Positions 1-7,582 of a stretch of 36,665 nt of DNA are shown one piece after another. The DNA is from Candidatus Rokuibacteriota bacterium (lineage in GTDB: Bacteria; Methylomirabilota; Methylomirabilia; Rokubacteriales; CSP1-6). The DNA lies in contig JAHFDK010000029.1 of the NCBI GenBank assembly GCA_023249095.1, positions 1-36,665 of the forward strand. Direction: 5' to 3'. The first letter of the stretch is position 1. Each line of letters opens with the position of its first letter. Below the pieces are notes generated by a model. The model saw only the letters and a list, made by a program, of their open reading frames with translations, did no database searches and was not told the DNA's origin. Position numbers and translations under genes: made by a program.

Positions 1-1
1 G

Positions 2-631
2 GCCGCCGGCATGCCGGTGTCCGCGGCGGCACTCGATCGCGCCTACGACGAATCGGGGAGCTATCTCAGCCGGATCTGGGCGACGCACCGGGACGTGCCG
101 GTCGACGACCACGTCAGAGCGATCCTCGCAGCGGTCGATCCCGGGCTGCCGCGACGTGTCCCGCCGGCGATGATGACCGCGCTGGTCGACGCCTATGCGC
201 GGCCCATCCTCATCGTCCCGCCGGCCGTCGACGACGGTGCGCTCGCGGTGCTGGAGACGCTCAACGGAGGAGGCTACACGCTCGCGCTTATTTCGAACAT
301 CATGCGAACGCCGGGCGCGACGCTCCGACGGTTGCTCGAGCGTTTTCGGCTCCTCGGGTATTTCAAGCACACGACCTTTTCCGACGAGGTGGGAATTCGA
401 AAGCCGGCCCCGGAGATCTTCCAGCTGACGCTGCGTGCGGTCGCCGGCGAGCCCGGAACCGCGGTGCACGTCGGCGACGACGCGATCCTGGATGTGCAGG
501 GCGCCCGAGCCGCCGGGATGCGCGTGATTCAGGTGACCTCGTCGGTCAGGGCGCTCGGCGCGCAACGCCCCGATCTCGCGATCTCGCGGCTCGCCGAGCT
601 GCCCGAAGCCATCGAGCAGCTCGAGTCGTGA
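2..631 (+). CDS. HAD-family hydrolase, 5' end outside window
   Basis: This is the C-terminal part of a haloacid dehalogenase-superfamily hydrolase, probably a phosphatase acting on a small phosphorylated metabolite. The reading frame is open to the window edge. The first visible methionine is at base 11, but the nucleophile motif DxDGT (motif I) is missing, so the gene almost certainly starts upstream. Visible, counted from that methionine, are motif II (LISN, Ser95), the motif III lysine in IRKPAPEIF (Lys131) and motif IV HVGDDAILDVQGA (Asp156/157). The order and spacing fit subfamily I enzymes with a helical cap. It converges on the small minus-strand gene at 657. The family is clear; the substrate is unknown. 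Confidence 0.8.
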   Translation, partial: AAGMPVSAAALDRAYDESGSYLSRIWATHRDVPVDDHVRAILAAVDPGLPRRVPPAMMTALVDAYARPILIVPPAVDDGALAVLETLNGGGYTLALISNIMRTPGATLRRLLERFRLLGYFKHTTFSDEVGIRKPAPEIFQLTLRAVAGEPGTAVHVGDDAILDVQGARAAGMRVIQVTSSVRALGAQRPDLAISRLAELPEAIEQLES

Positions 632-636
632 TCACG

Positions 637-649
637 CCGCGAACCGCGG
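637..649. terminator. short hairpin between convergent genes
   Basis: CCGCG (637-641) and CGCGG (645-649) form a 5-bp perfect stem with a 3-nt loop in the 25-nt gap between two converging genes, followed by a run of G. There is no U-tract on either strand, so it is at best a weak terminator or a mRNA 3'-end structure. Confidence 0.25.
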
Positions 650-656
650 GGGGGGG

Positions 657-1037
657 CTACTCGGCGTAGTTGATGCTGGACCGGGCCGCGGCCGTCTGCG
701 CGAGCCGCGGCGAGAGCTTTCCGGGGATGACCAGTCCGATCTCTTCAAAGTAGCGACGGATCGGATCCGTGATGCGGTCGGCGTACGCCTCGAGCACGCG
801 ATACGAGATGCCGCGATGGTACGAGGCGCTCCCGACATCGCCATTCCGCCAGCCGAGGACCTTGGCGGCCCTGCTGTTGCGGTTTCGCAGGACGAGTCCG
901 AACGTCCCGAGGCCGGAGACCCAATGCTCGGGATTGTGCAGGCTGAGCTCCGAGCACGGGCCAGTGACCTGCCACTCCGGCGCGAACTCTGCCAGGGCGA
1001 GCTCGACCAGGCGCTGCACTTGTTCCGGGAGCAACAT
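657..1037 (-). CDS. small protein of unknown function (126 aa)
   Basis: I do not recognise a family. The start at 1037 is chosen because GAGGAGG lies 5 nt upstream of this ATG; a longer in-frame extension toward 1415 runs into the promoter region and apt of the opposite strand and is low-complexity. The protein looks soluble and globular. It has an acidic helical N-terminus (LLPEQVQRLVELALAEF), a central part rich in Trp, Gly and Asn (PEHWVSGLGTFGLVLRNRN) and a C-terminal region IRRYFEEIGLVIPGKLSPR. There is no signal peptide or membrane segment. It is divergent from apt across a 223-nt spacer. No function is assigned. Confidence 0.6.
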   Translation of the reverse strand: MLLPEQVQRLVELALAEFAPEWQVTGPCSELSLHNPEHWVSGLGTFGLVLRNRNSRAAKVLGWRNGDVGSASYHRGISYRVLEAYADRITDPIRRYFEEIGLVIPGKLSPRLAQTAAARSSINYAE

Positions 1038-1224
1038 GCTGACCTCCTCACGGGACGCTGCGAAGGCAGGGAAGCAAGGTGGGTGCCACGGTGACCTTGG
1101 TCGGGAGTTCGCCGTCCAAATCCGTGACTTGAGCCCGCACTGGCGCGATGGCGCCTCGTCAACCCCCTGACGGTTTCCCGCCGCTGCCGTGTCACGGTGC
1201 CACCGCTGCGGACACTTTGGCGTC

Positions 1225-1252
1225 TTGCGCATCGCGGCATCGGGAGTAAGAT
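1225..1252 (+). promoter_or_regulatory. candidate promoter of apt
   Basis: TTGCGC (1225-1230) and TAAGAT (1247-1252) are spaced by 16 nt. The -10-like box ends 8 nt before the apt ATG at 1261, so a start about 7 nt downstream would give a nearly leaderless mRNA. This agrees with the lack of a Shine-Dalgarno sequence there. Matches to the sigma-70 consensus are moderate. Confidence 0.4.
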
Positions 1253-1260
1253 AGCGATCG

Positions 1261-1785
1261 ATGGACGTCGCCGACCTCAAGGCGAAGATCCGCGACATCA
1301 AGAACTTCCCGACCGAGGGAATCCTCTTCAAGGACATCACCACGCTCCTGAAGGACGGCCCGGCGTTCCGGTACGTCGTCGACACTTTTGTGCGCCGGTA
1401 CCAGCAAGAGCGCATCGACGTGGTGGTGGCCGTCGAATCGCGGGGCTTCGTCGTCGGCGGCGCGCTCGCCCATCAGCTGAACGCGGGCTTCGTTCCCGTT
1501 CGCAAGCTCGGCAAGCTCCCGGGCAAGACCGTCGAGGTCGAGTACGAGCTCGAGTACGGCCGCGACGCGCTCGCGATCCACGAGGACGCGATCAAGCCCG
1601 GACAGCGCGTGCTCGCCGTGGACGACCTGCTCGCAACCGGTGGCACGATGGCGGCGACGCTGCGACTGATCGATCAACTCGGTGGCCTCGTCGTCGGTGT
1701 GGCGTTCATGATCGAACTCGCGTTTCTCCACGGCCGCGACAAGCTGACGGAGCACCCGCTCCATTCGCTCATCGTCTATGACTAG
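1261..1785 (+). CDS. apt: adenine phosphoribosyltransferase
   Basis: Cytosolic purine-salvage enzyme converting adenine and PRPP to AMP and pyrophosphate. The 174-residue length is typical of the family. Diagnostic parts are the N-terminal FPTEGILFKDITTLL segment (residues 16-30), the ESRGF loop (59-63), and the PRPP-binding motif VLAVDDLLATGGT (about 117-129) with the Asp121-Asp122 pair. No Shine-Dalgarno sequence precedes the ATG; see the promoter at 1225. The end overlaps the next small gene by 8 nt (ATGACTAG), suggesting co-transcription. The assignment is secure. Confidence 0.96.
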   Translation: MDVADLKAKIRDIKNFPTEGILFKDITTLLKDGPAFRYVVDTFVRRYQQERIDVVVAVESRGFVVGGALAHQLNAGFVPVRKLGKLPGKTVEVEYELEYGRDALAIHEDAIKPGQRVLAVDDLLATGGTMAATLRLIDQLGGLVVGVAFMIELAFLHGRDKLTEHPLHSLIVYD

Positions 1786-2095
1786 CATCGTCGCCCTCGC
1801 CGGAGCGCTCGTCCTTGTCGGCGCGTGGGCCCCCGGCGCCGTCGCGGACGAGGCGAAATCGCCGATCAGCGCGGCCGTGCTCCTCAACATCCTCGCGCCG
1901 CCCGCCGAGTCACGCGACGCGGCGTTCGATCGCGCCATGAAGGAGCCGGGCCCGCCGCCGCTGGCGGCCGAAGGCCAGATTCAACCCGACGGGAGTGTCC
2001 GATACGGCTCGCTGTCGATCACGGTGAAGAACCCATGTCCGCCGGGGACGCTCCACTACGAGCCGCCACCGCGGCCGGGCCGCGCCCGGAAGTAA
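1778..2095 (+). CDS. small predicted secreted protein (105 aa)
   Basis: I do not recognise a family. The N-terminus reads as a signal peptide: a hydrophobic stretch (IVALAGALVLVGAWAPGA) and a plausible signal-peptidase I site after AVA (about residue 23). The mature part of about 80 residues is proline-rich, with a segment GQIQPDGSVRYGSLSITVKN that could be a short beta structure and a single Cys. It overlaps the 3' end of apt by 8 nt and lies 46 nt before the dehydrogenase gene, so it probably belongs to the same transcript. It may be periplasmic, but no function can be proposed. Confidence 0.55.
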   Translation: MTSIVALAGALVLVGAWAPGAVADEAKSPISAAVLLNILAPPAESRDAAFDRAMKEPGPPPLAAEGQIQPDGSVRYGSLSITVKNPCPPGTLHYEPPPRPGRARK

Positions 2096-2141
2096 CCGGC
2101 CGCGCTCTCTCCGAGAGATCTCCGGCGAAACGGGGCATCGC

Positions 2142-2999
2142 ATGACCATCACGAACGTCGGTGTCGTCGGGTGCGGTCTCATGGGCTCGGGCATCGTGCA
2201 GGTGGCGGCACAGGCCGGGTGCCAGGTCCTGTTTGTTGAGGCCGACGACGAGCTGGTCAAGCGGGGGCTCGGAAGGCTGCACGAGACGCTCGAGGGGCTC
2301 GTGAGCAAGGGGAAGCTCGACGCGAAGGCCAGGGACGCGATCCAGGCGCGCATCGCCGGCACCACCCGGCTCGAAGATCTGAAATCGTGCGACCTCGTCA
2401 TTGAGGCGATGACCGAGAATCAGCCCCTGAAGAACGAGACCTTCGCGAAGCTCGACCGGATCTGCCCGCCGTCCACGATCCTGGCGTCGAACACGTCCTC
2501 GTGCAACGTCACCGCGATGGCGGCCGCGACCCGGCGCCCGGGCCTGGTGCTCGGTCTCCACTTCTTCAACCCCGTGCCGCTCATGAAGCTCGTCGAGGTC
2601 GTGCGCACGATCCTGACCGATGATCCGGCCGTGCAGACCGCCATCGAGTGGGTGCGGGCCCTCGGCAAGACGCCGGTGCAGACCAAGGACTCGACCGCGT
2701 TCATCGTCAACCGTCTCCTGGTGCCGTACCTGCTCGACGCGGTCCGGGTCTACGAGAGTGGGCTCGCGTCGCTGGAGGACATCGACGCGGCGATGAAGCT
2801 CGGGTGTGGTTACCCGATGGGCCCGTTCACACTGCTCGATCTCGTCGGTCTCGACACGACGATGTACGTCGCCGAGGTGATGTTCGAGGAGTTTCGGGAG
2901 TCTCGCTACGCGCCGCCGCCGCTGCTCAAGCGCATGGTCATCGCCGGACAGCTCGGACGGAAGACCGGGAAGGGCTTCTACCGCTACACCGCTACGTAG
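2142..2999 (+). CDS. 3-hydroxybutyryl-CoA dehydrogenase family protein
   Basis: NAD(P)-dependent oxidation of (3S)-3-hydroxyacyl-CoA to 3-oxoacyl-CoA. The 285 residues match the short bacterial Hbd/PaaH type without a fused hydratase. The Rossmann motif GCGLMGSG is at residues 10-17. Equivalents of the well-studied catalytic residues of mammalian HAD are all present with correct spacing: Ser119 (SNTSS), His140 (HFFNPVP), Glu152 and Asn190 (FIVNRLL). The C-terminal helical domain ends GRKTGKGFYRY, typical of the family. It may serve butyrate or phenylacetate-type beta-oxidation; the neighbours do not decide. Its 3' end overlaps the convergent permease gene by 8 nt. Confidence 0.9.
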   Translation: MTITNVGVVGCGLMGSGIVQVAAQAGCQVLFVEADDELVKRGLGRLHETLEGLVSKGKLDAKARDAIQARIAGTTRLEDLKSCDLVIEAMTENQPLKNETFAKLDRICPPSTILASNTSSCNVTAMAAATRRPGLVLGLHFFNPVPLMKLVEVVRTILTDDPAVQTAIEWVRALGKTPVQTKDSTAFIVNRLLVPYLLDAVRVYESGLASLEDIDAAMKLGCGYPMGPFTLLDLVGLDTTMYVAEVMFEEFRESRYAPPPLLKRMVIAGQLGRKTGKGFYRYTAT

Positions 3000-4272
3000 C
3001 CCGCCAGCGGCGCGCCAGGACCCACGCGCCGCCGGCGCCGAGGACCAGGAGCGGCAACCCGATCCACCACCGCTGGCGCTCCCGCGCGCGCGCGCGCAGC
3101 GTCGCGAGGACCATCCGGTCCCCGGCGAGCAGTTCCGCCCGCCCCGCCAGATACTGCCGCATCCGCTCCTGCATGTCCTCCGATATTTCCCGAGCGCCCC
3201 ACTGCACCTCCCGTTGCATCGCGCGGACACGCTCGAGCTCGGCGACGCTGCGCTGGGCGCCCTCCACACTGTCCCGGTGCATGTCGCGCTCGTCGCTGTC
3301 CAGGAACAACGGGCGGGCGCTGGGTATCGCCGCCTCAAGCCCGTCGAGCCACCAGTGGTCCATCTGCGGAGCGAGGACCAGCAGGAGGCCCGCGAGCCCC
3401 ATCGTGGCCCACAGCGCGATCGCCGCACCGCGGAGGGCGTCGACGCCGCGCTCCCGCGTCGCCCGCGCGACCGCACGCGCCGCGAGCCCGAGGGCGATGC
3501 CCGCGAGGACCGCGCCGAACGCGACGACCACGGTGGCGCCGGTCGGCAGGTCCCAGGTCCACGACGCGGCAAGCCCGCCGACGCTCACCAGCACCCCGAG
3601 CGCCCAGCCGACCACGAGCCGGCCCCGCGCCGAGCGTGTGAGCGTCGCGGCGGCCGTGGCGGGCACGACCAGATAGGCGAAGACGAGGAGCACGCCCGCG
3701 AGGCGTACCGAGCTCGTAACGACAACGCCAAACGACGCGTAGAACATGAAGTCCCACCGGCGCACCGCGCGCCGCGCGCCGGCGCCGTCCGGATCGAACG
3801 AGATATCGAGCAGCGGCCGGCGGACGAGCCAGTGGAGCGCGCCGATCGGCGCGTAGAGGAGGGCCAGCGTGACGACCTCGGCCGGCGTGACGGTGAGGAT
3901 ACTTCCCACGAGGAGCTGCTTGATGTGCTCGCCACCCTGAGGGGCTCGATCGACGACGAGCACGGCGCCCGCGGCGGACACGGCGTAGACGATTCCGATG
4001 ATCGCCTCCTGGGGCACGGGGGCGCGCTGCGCGCGACTCCCCGCGAAGAGCGCGGCGCCGCCGAGCGTGAAGGCGAGCGCGTACCAGTAGGCGGCCTCGC
4101 TCTGGATCGGGTGGCCGGCGAGAAACGCGACCGTGACGCCGAGCGCCGCCACCTGGGCCAGCGCCAGGTCGACGAAGATCACCCCACGCGCCAGCACGTG
4201 GAGACCGAGATAGACGTGGATCGCGGTCAGCACGAGGCAGGCGAGCAACGGGACCCAGAGGAACTCCACCAT
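2992..4272 (-). CDS. ABC-3 family metal permease with C-terminal extension
   Basis: Inner-membrane permease of the ZnuB/MntB (ABC-3) type for Zn or Mn uptake. Residues 1 to about 270 contain the multi-helix core with the expected features (GVIFVDLALAQVAALG near residues 31-46; VFAYLVVPATAA near 198-209). The family is normally about 260-300 residues, but this protein has about 426. The extra part is a predicted membrane helix (about 281-302), a charged, probably coiled-coil region of about 100 residues (ERDMHRDSVEGAQRSVAELE and on), and a last membrane helix (about 403-420). The ATG at 4272 is preferred over the GTG at 4275 because GAGGG lies about 9 nt upstream. It follows the receptor gene by 10 nt. 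No ATPase gene is adjacent. Confidence 0.85.
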   Translation of the reverse strand: MVEFLWVPLLACLVLTAIHVYLGLHVLARGVIFVDLALAQVAALGVTVAFLAGHPIQSEAAYWYALAFTLGGAALFAGSRAQRAPVPQEAIIGIVYAVSAAGAVLVVDRAPQGGEHIKQLLVGSILTVTPAEVVTLALLYAPIGALHWLVRRPLLDISFDPDGAGARRAVRRWDFMFYASFGVVVTSSVRLAGVLLVFAYLVVPATAAATLTRSARGRLVVGWALGVLVSVGGLAASWTWDLPTGATVVVAFGAVLAGIALGLAARAVARATRERGVDALRGAAIALWATMGLAGLLLVLAPQMDHWWLDGLEAAIPSARPLFLDSDERDMHRDSVEGAQRSVAELERVRAMQREVQWGAREISEDMQERMRQYLAGRAELLAGDRMVLATLRARARERQRWWIGLPLLVLGAGGAWVLARRWRAT

Positions 4273-4282
4273 CACGCGGCCC

Positions 4283-5230
4283 TCAACGGGCGCCGGTCAG
4301 CGCTTCGGTGATGCGGCGCACGTTGACCTCGAACAGCGCGGGGTAGTCCCGCGCCTCCGGATCGCCTCCCACGGACGGGATCAGCGTCACGAGGCGCGCG
4401 CCGCTCCGCGCCGCCACCTGGTTCGCGATCGAGAGGTTCGAGGAGGGCTCGACGATCAGGAGCCTCACGCCGGCCTCTTTCATGCTCGTCGTCAGCGCGG
4501 CGAGCGACGAAGGGGACGGCGGGATCCCGGGCGCCGGCTCGACCGTCGCCACGACGACGAGGCCGAAGCGGCGCGCGAAGTAGGACCAGCTGTCGTGAAA
4601 GACGACGACGCGCGCGCCGCGGTACGGAGCCATGGCCTGGGTCCACCGCGCGATTCCCGCGTCGAGTCGCTCGAGCAGGCGAGTCCGATTTCGGGCGAAG
4701 ACCTCGCCATCGCTGGGTGAGAGCCGCGCGAGGGCGTCGAGGATCGACTTCGTCATGGGACGGGCGTTCGTCGGGTCGAGCCAGTAGTGGGGGTTGCCGA
4801 ACCCGTGGACGTGGACACCGCGCTCGCTCCTGACCCGAGGCGTCTCGGACTGGAGCAGATCGATCCCGCTAGAGGCGTCGAGGTCGTTCGGACCGCCGGG
4901 GACGAAGCGGGGATCGTTCACAGTCGCGCGAACGCGCGTGAGCCACGGCTCGTGGTCGAGGCCGATCCGCACCAGCAGCGCCGCCGACTTGAGCTTGGCG
5001 AACTGGCCGGGCGTGACCTCCACGGCGTGGGGATCGTGGAGCGCCGGGGCCAGGCTCTCCACGGCGACGCGCTCGCCGCCCACCGCGGCGACGAGCGCCT
5101 TGAGGTCCGTCGAAGTCGTGACGACGCCGATCACACCGCCGCCTCGCTGGGCGAGATGGAGGGCGCCCCCCTCCCGGCTCCCCCACGCGGGGGCGGCGGT
5201 GAGCAGGACGAGGGCGAGCGCCCGGAACAA
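4283..5230 (-). CDS. metal ABC transporter substrate-binding protein (ZnuA/TroA family)
   Basis: Periplasmic cluster A-I receptor for a divalent metal, most likely Zn or Mn. A short hydrophobic N-terminus (FRALALVLLTAAPAWG) looks like a signal peptide. Four metal ligands expected for the family can be placed: His68 in HDPHAVE, His148 in NPHYWLDP, His212 in FHDSWSYF and Glu261 in VEPSSNLS; many relatives use Asp at the last site. The His-rich loop common in Zn-specific ZnuA is reduced to VHVHGFGNPH. The start is TTG, immediately after the stop of the formamidase-like gene, implying translational coupling. The permease follows after 10 nt. Specificity is not certain. Confidence 0.88.
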   Translation of the reverse strand: MFRALALVLLTAAPAWGSREGGALHLAQRGGGVIGVVTTSTDLKALVAAVGGERVAVESLAPALHDPHAVEVTPGQFAKLKSAALLVRIGLDHEPWLTRVRATVNDPRFVPGGPNDLDASSGIDLLQSETPRVRSERGVHVHGFGNPHYWLDPTNARPMTKSILDALARLSPSDGEVFARNRTRLLERLDAGIARWTQAMAPYRGARVVVFHDSWSYFARRFGLVVVATVEPAPGIPPSPSSLAALTTSMKEAGVRLLIVEPSSNLSIANQVAARSGARLVTLIPSVGGDPEARDYPALFEVNVRRITEALTGAR

Positions 5231-6355
5231 CTACGACTTCTTGGTGAAGAGCGACTTCGGAACCATGCAGTGGACGCCCTTGCGCACGTCCACCACCTGT
5301 GTCACGCGGCAGTCGGCGGCCATCGAAGCGAGCGAGTACGCCTCGTACCGGTTCATCGGCACCATCTTCTGCTGCTCGAGGAAATCGACGGTCTCACGGA
5401 CCGCGTTGACCATCGCCTTGTTGAGATCCTCGTCGAATCCCATCGCGATCCAGTGGGTCTTGGTCTCCACTCGCGGCCATTCCAGCTTCATGTCCTTGCG
5501 GACGACGAGCTGCATCGCGATTTCGCGATAGGAGCACTCGAGCGCGGTGAGGTTCACCTCGCCGTTGCCCTGCCGGCAGTGCGAATCGCCCGTCCACACG
5601 AGCCCGCCCTTGAGGAAGATCGGGATGAAGATCGCGGCACCTTCCTGAAGCTCGTTGATGTCCATGTTCGAGCCGTTCTTCCACGGTCGAAGCGTCGACA
5701 CCGCCGCCATGGGGTCCGTCGAGCCGCCCTTGCGCGGGGACGGATCGTTGGGATCGATACCAACGGCGAGCGTGCCGGGAAAGGGCCGCAGGTCGAGCGT
5801 GATGCCGGGCTTGAACTCCGCCTGGCGCTTCTTGAGATCCAGCGTGAAGAATTTGATAAACCCGTCGGGCATCTCGGGCGCCAGCGCCCCGATCGTCGGG
5901 AAGTCCTTACCCGGGAGATTGAAGTTGATGCCGAACGGCTTCGGGACGATCTTGAGGATGCGGATCTCCATCACGTCCCCGGGCTCGGCGCCGTTGACGT
6001 AGATCGGACCCGTCATCGAGTGCGGTCCGCCGCCGGGATTCGCCCGGCGCAGCGCGACGATCTCGTCCATGGTGATCCCGGGGCGCACCTTGTCGTGCGA
6101 GTGCATCATCGTCTCGACCGAGACGATGTCCCCCGAGTCGACGGTGAGCTTCGGAGGCTCCTTCGGGTCGAGCCAGCCCCACTGGACTGTCTCGAGGGCC
6201 GCCGCGAGCGTGTGACGCTTGCCGCCGCCCGGCGCGGCCGAGCTTTTTTTCGCGTCGCTCGCCTGCTGGGCCAGCGCGTAGAACGCCGCCGAGGCCATCA
6301 ACGCCAGAGCGGCGAGAGCCGTGACAATGCGCTTTTTCGCCTTCACCGTCGCCAT
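5231..6355 (-). CDS. secreted acetamidase/formamidase family protein
   Basis: Member of the FmdA/AmdA amidase family, which hydrolyses short amides such as formamide or acetamide. The start at 6355 has AGGAGG about 8 nt upstream. Family signatures are GPHSMTGPIYVNGAEPGD (canonical form GPHPLTGP..) and GDSHCRQGNGEVNLTALE (canonical GDPHAAQGDGEV). Unlike the cytoplasmic members I know, it begins with a clear signal peptide: KAKKR, then a hydrophobic stretch ALAALALMASAAFYALA, giving a mature protein of about 345 residues that should act in the periplasm. It heads the minus-strand unit whose next genes are the metal receptor and permease. The substrate is unproven. Confidence 0.85.
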   Translation of the reverse strand: MATVKAKKRIVTALAALALMASAAFYALAQQASDAKKSSAAPGGGKRHTLAAALETVQWGWLDPKEPPKLTVDSGDIVSVETMMHSHDKVRPGITMDEIVALRRANPGGGPHSMTGPIYVNGAEPGDVMEIRILKIVPKPFGINFNLPGKDFPTIGALAPEMPDGFIKFFTLDLKKRQAEFKPGITLDLRPFPGTLAVGIDPNDPSPRKGGSTDPMAAVSTLRPWKNGSNMDINELQEGAAIFIPIFLKGGLVWTGDSHCRQGNGEVNLTALECSYREIAMQLVVRKDMKLEWPRVETKTHWIAMGFDEDLNKAMVNAVRETVDFLEQQKMVPMNRYEAYSLASMAADCRVTQVVDVRKGVHCMVPKSLFTKKS

Positions 6356-6578
6356 TGCGCGCCTCCTGTCGAGCACGGGCTGGAGAGGGCGCCATGATCG
6401 GGCAGAAGCGCTGGAATCGTCAAGAGCGTCACTCACCACGCGGCGTCCCTGGCGGCCCCTCGCGAGGGCGACGCCCGCGCCGTCCAGGTCGCGCAGGCGC
6501 TCACCGTCGGCACGGCTCAACCGAACACTGTGCTCGTTCGGAGGGGAGCTGACGAACGCGATCGGTGTGAGAAGCCGC

Positions 6579-7412
6579 TCAGCGTCCGAGCGCCGGAACG
6601 GACCGGCGCTGGTCGACCGCCCGGCGCGGCGGCGTCGGGGCCGAGGGCGCGAGCCGCGTGTATCGCCCGCGAAGGCTGTCGAAGGCGCGCGCGTGCCACG
6701 TGCCGTGTCGGTGAAGGCTGAAGCGGGCCAGGAGTGAGAGGATGCGCAGGCCGTAGACGGTCGAGTCCGAGAAGTTCGCGGACGAGGCCTCCGGGAAGTA
6801 CCGCGTCGGCACCGCGATCTCGGCGATCCGGAAGCCCGACGCGACGACCTGCGCGATGATCTCCTGATCGAAGATGAAGCCGTCCGAGTTCAACGCCACG
6901 TTGACGGTCTCCAGCACCTCCCGGCGGAAGGCACGGTAGCCCGTGTGGAACTCGGAGAGCGCCAGACCGAATACGCGGTTCTCGAGGTTCGTGAGGAAGC
7001 GGTTCGAGAAGTACTTCCACCAGGGCATCCCCTGGGCCAGCGCCGAACCGCTCTTGAGTCGCGAGCCGAACACGACGTCGGCCTCCCCACGGACGATCGG
7101 TTCGATGATCTGCGGGACGAGCCGCGGGTCGTACTGATAGTCGGGGTGCACCATGACCACGATGTCGGCCCCCGCCCGCAGCGCCTCCGCGTAGCACGTC
7201 TTCTGGTTCGCGCCATAACCGTAGTTCCGGTTGTGGACGAAGATCTCGAGGCCGAGCTGCCGGGCGACCTCGAGCGTCCCATCGGTGGAACCGTCATCCA
7301 CGAGGATCACGAGGCTGACCGTGTCCTTCGGCAGTTCCTCATATGTCAGACGGAGCGTGCGCCCCGCGTTGTACGCTGGCATCACGACGACGACCTTCTC
7401 AGCCGTTTGCAT
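6579..7412 (-). CDS. family 2 glycosyltransferase (dolichol-phosphate mannosyltransferase-like)
   Basis: Transfers a sugar from a nucleotide donor, probably to a polyprenyl phosphate or envelope glycan. The GT-A fold features are visible: VVVMPAYNAGRTL (residues 8-20), ILVDDGSTDGT (36-46, Asp39/Asp40 for the nucleotide), and a DxD-like metal motif in VHPDYQYDP (88-96). A C-terminal stretch FHTGYRAFRREVL is typical of DPM1-like enzymes. There is no transmembrane tail; the last 30 residues are Arg/Pro-rich and may be disordered. No Shine-Dalgarno sequence is obvious. It stands alone between the formamidase-like gene (same strand, 223 nt away) and a divergent acyl-CoA dehydrogenase, so no cluster context helps. 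Confidence 0.88.
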   Translation of the reverse strand: MQTAEKVVVVMPAYNAGRTLRLTYEELPKDTVSLVILVDDGSTDGTLEVARQLGLEIFVHNRNYGYGANQKTCYAEALRAGADIVVMVHPDYQYDPRLVPQIIEPIVRGEADVVFGSRLKSGSALAQGMPWWKYFSNRFLTNLENRVFGLALSEFHTGYRAFRREVLETVNVALNSDGFIFDQEIIAQVVASGFRIAEIAVPTRYFPEASSANFSDSTVYGLRILSLLARFSLHRHGTWHARAFDSLRGRYTRLAPSAPTPPRRAVDQRRSVPALGR

Positions 7413-7536
7413 GGCGCCACGTTACTGCACCGTCGATGCCAGTTCATCGGCCGTCGAAATCTCGCGCATTTGGGCCGCCCATCGGAGGTATCCGGATGTC
7501 GCCGCTACAAAAATTCGTCCCCGGGTGTGACGAGAA

Positions 7537-7566
7537 TTGTCAGCGGCTTGCGGCGTAGCCGATAAT
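7537..7566 (+). promoter_or_regulatory. strong candidate sigma-70 promoter
   Basis: TTGTCA (7537-7542) and GATAAT (7561-7566) each match the consensus at 5 of 6 positions and are 18 nt apart. Transcription would begin near 7573, about 10 nt before the acyl-CoA dehydrogenase ATG at 7583, where no Shine-Dalgarno sequence is seen. This is the best promoter match I find in the window. Confidence 0.6.
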
Positions 7567-7582
7567 GCAGTCGAGCCTCTGA

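Noticed and set aside
1038..1415. Extended version of the minus-strand small protein reaching into apt
   Set aside because: The extension overlaps a certain gene on the other strand and is compositionally unlike the remainder; the inner ATG has a strong Shine-Dalgarno.
2115..2122. GAGATCTC palindrome before the 3-hydroxybutyryl-CoA dehydrogenase gene
   Set aside because: Only 8 bp, with non-matching flanks and no regulator nearby; expected by chance at this length.
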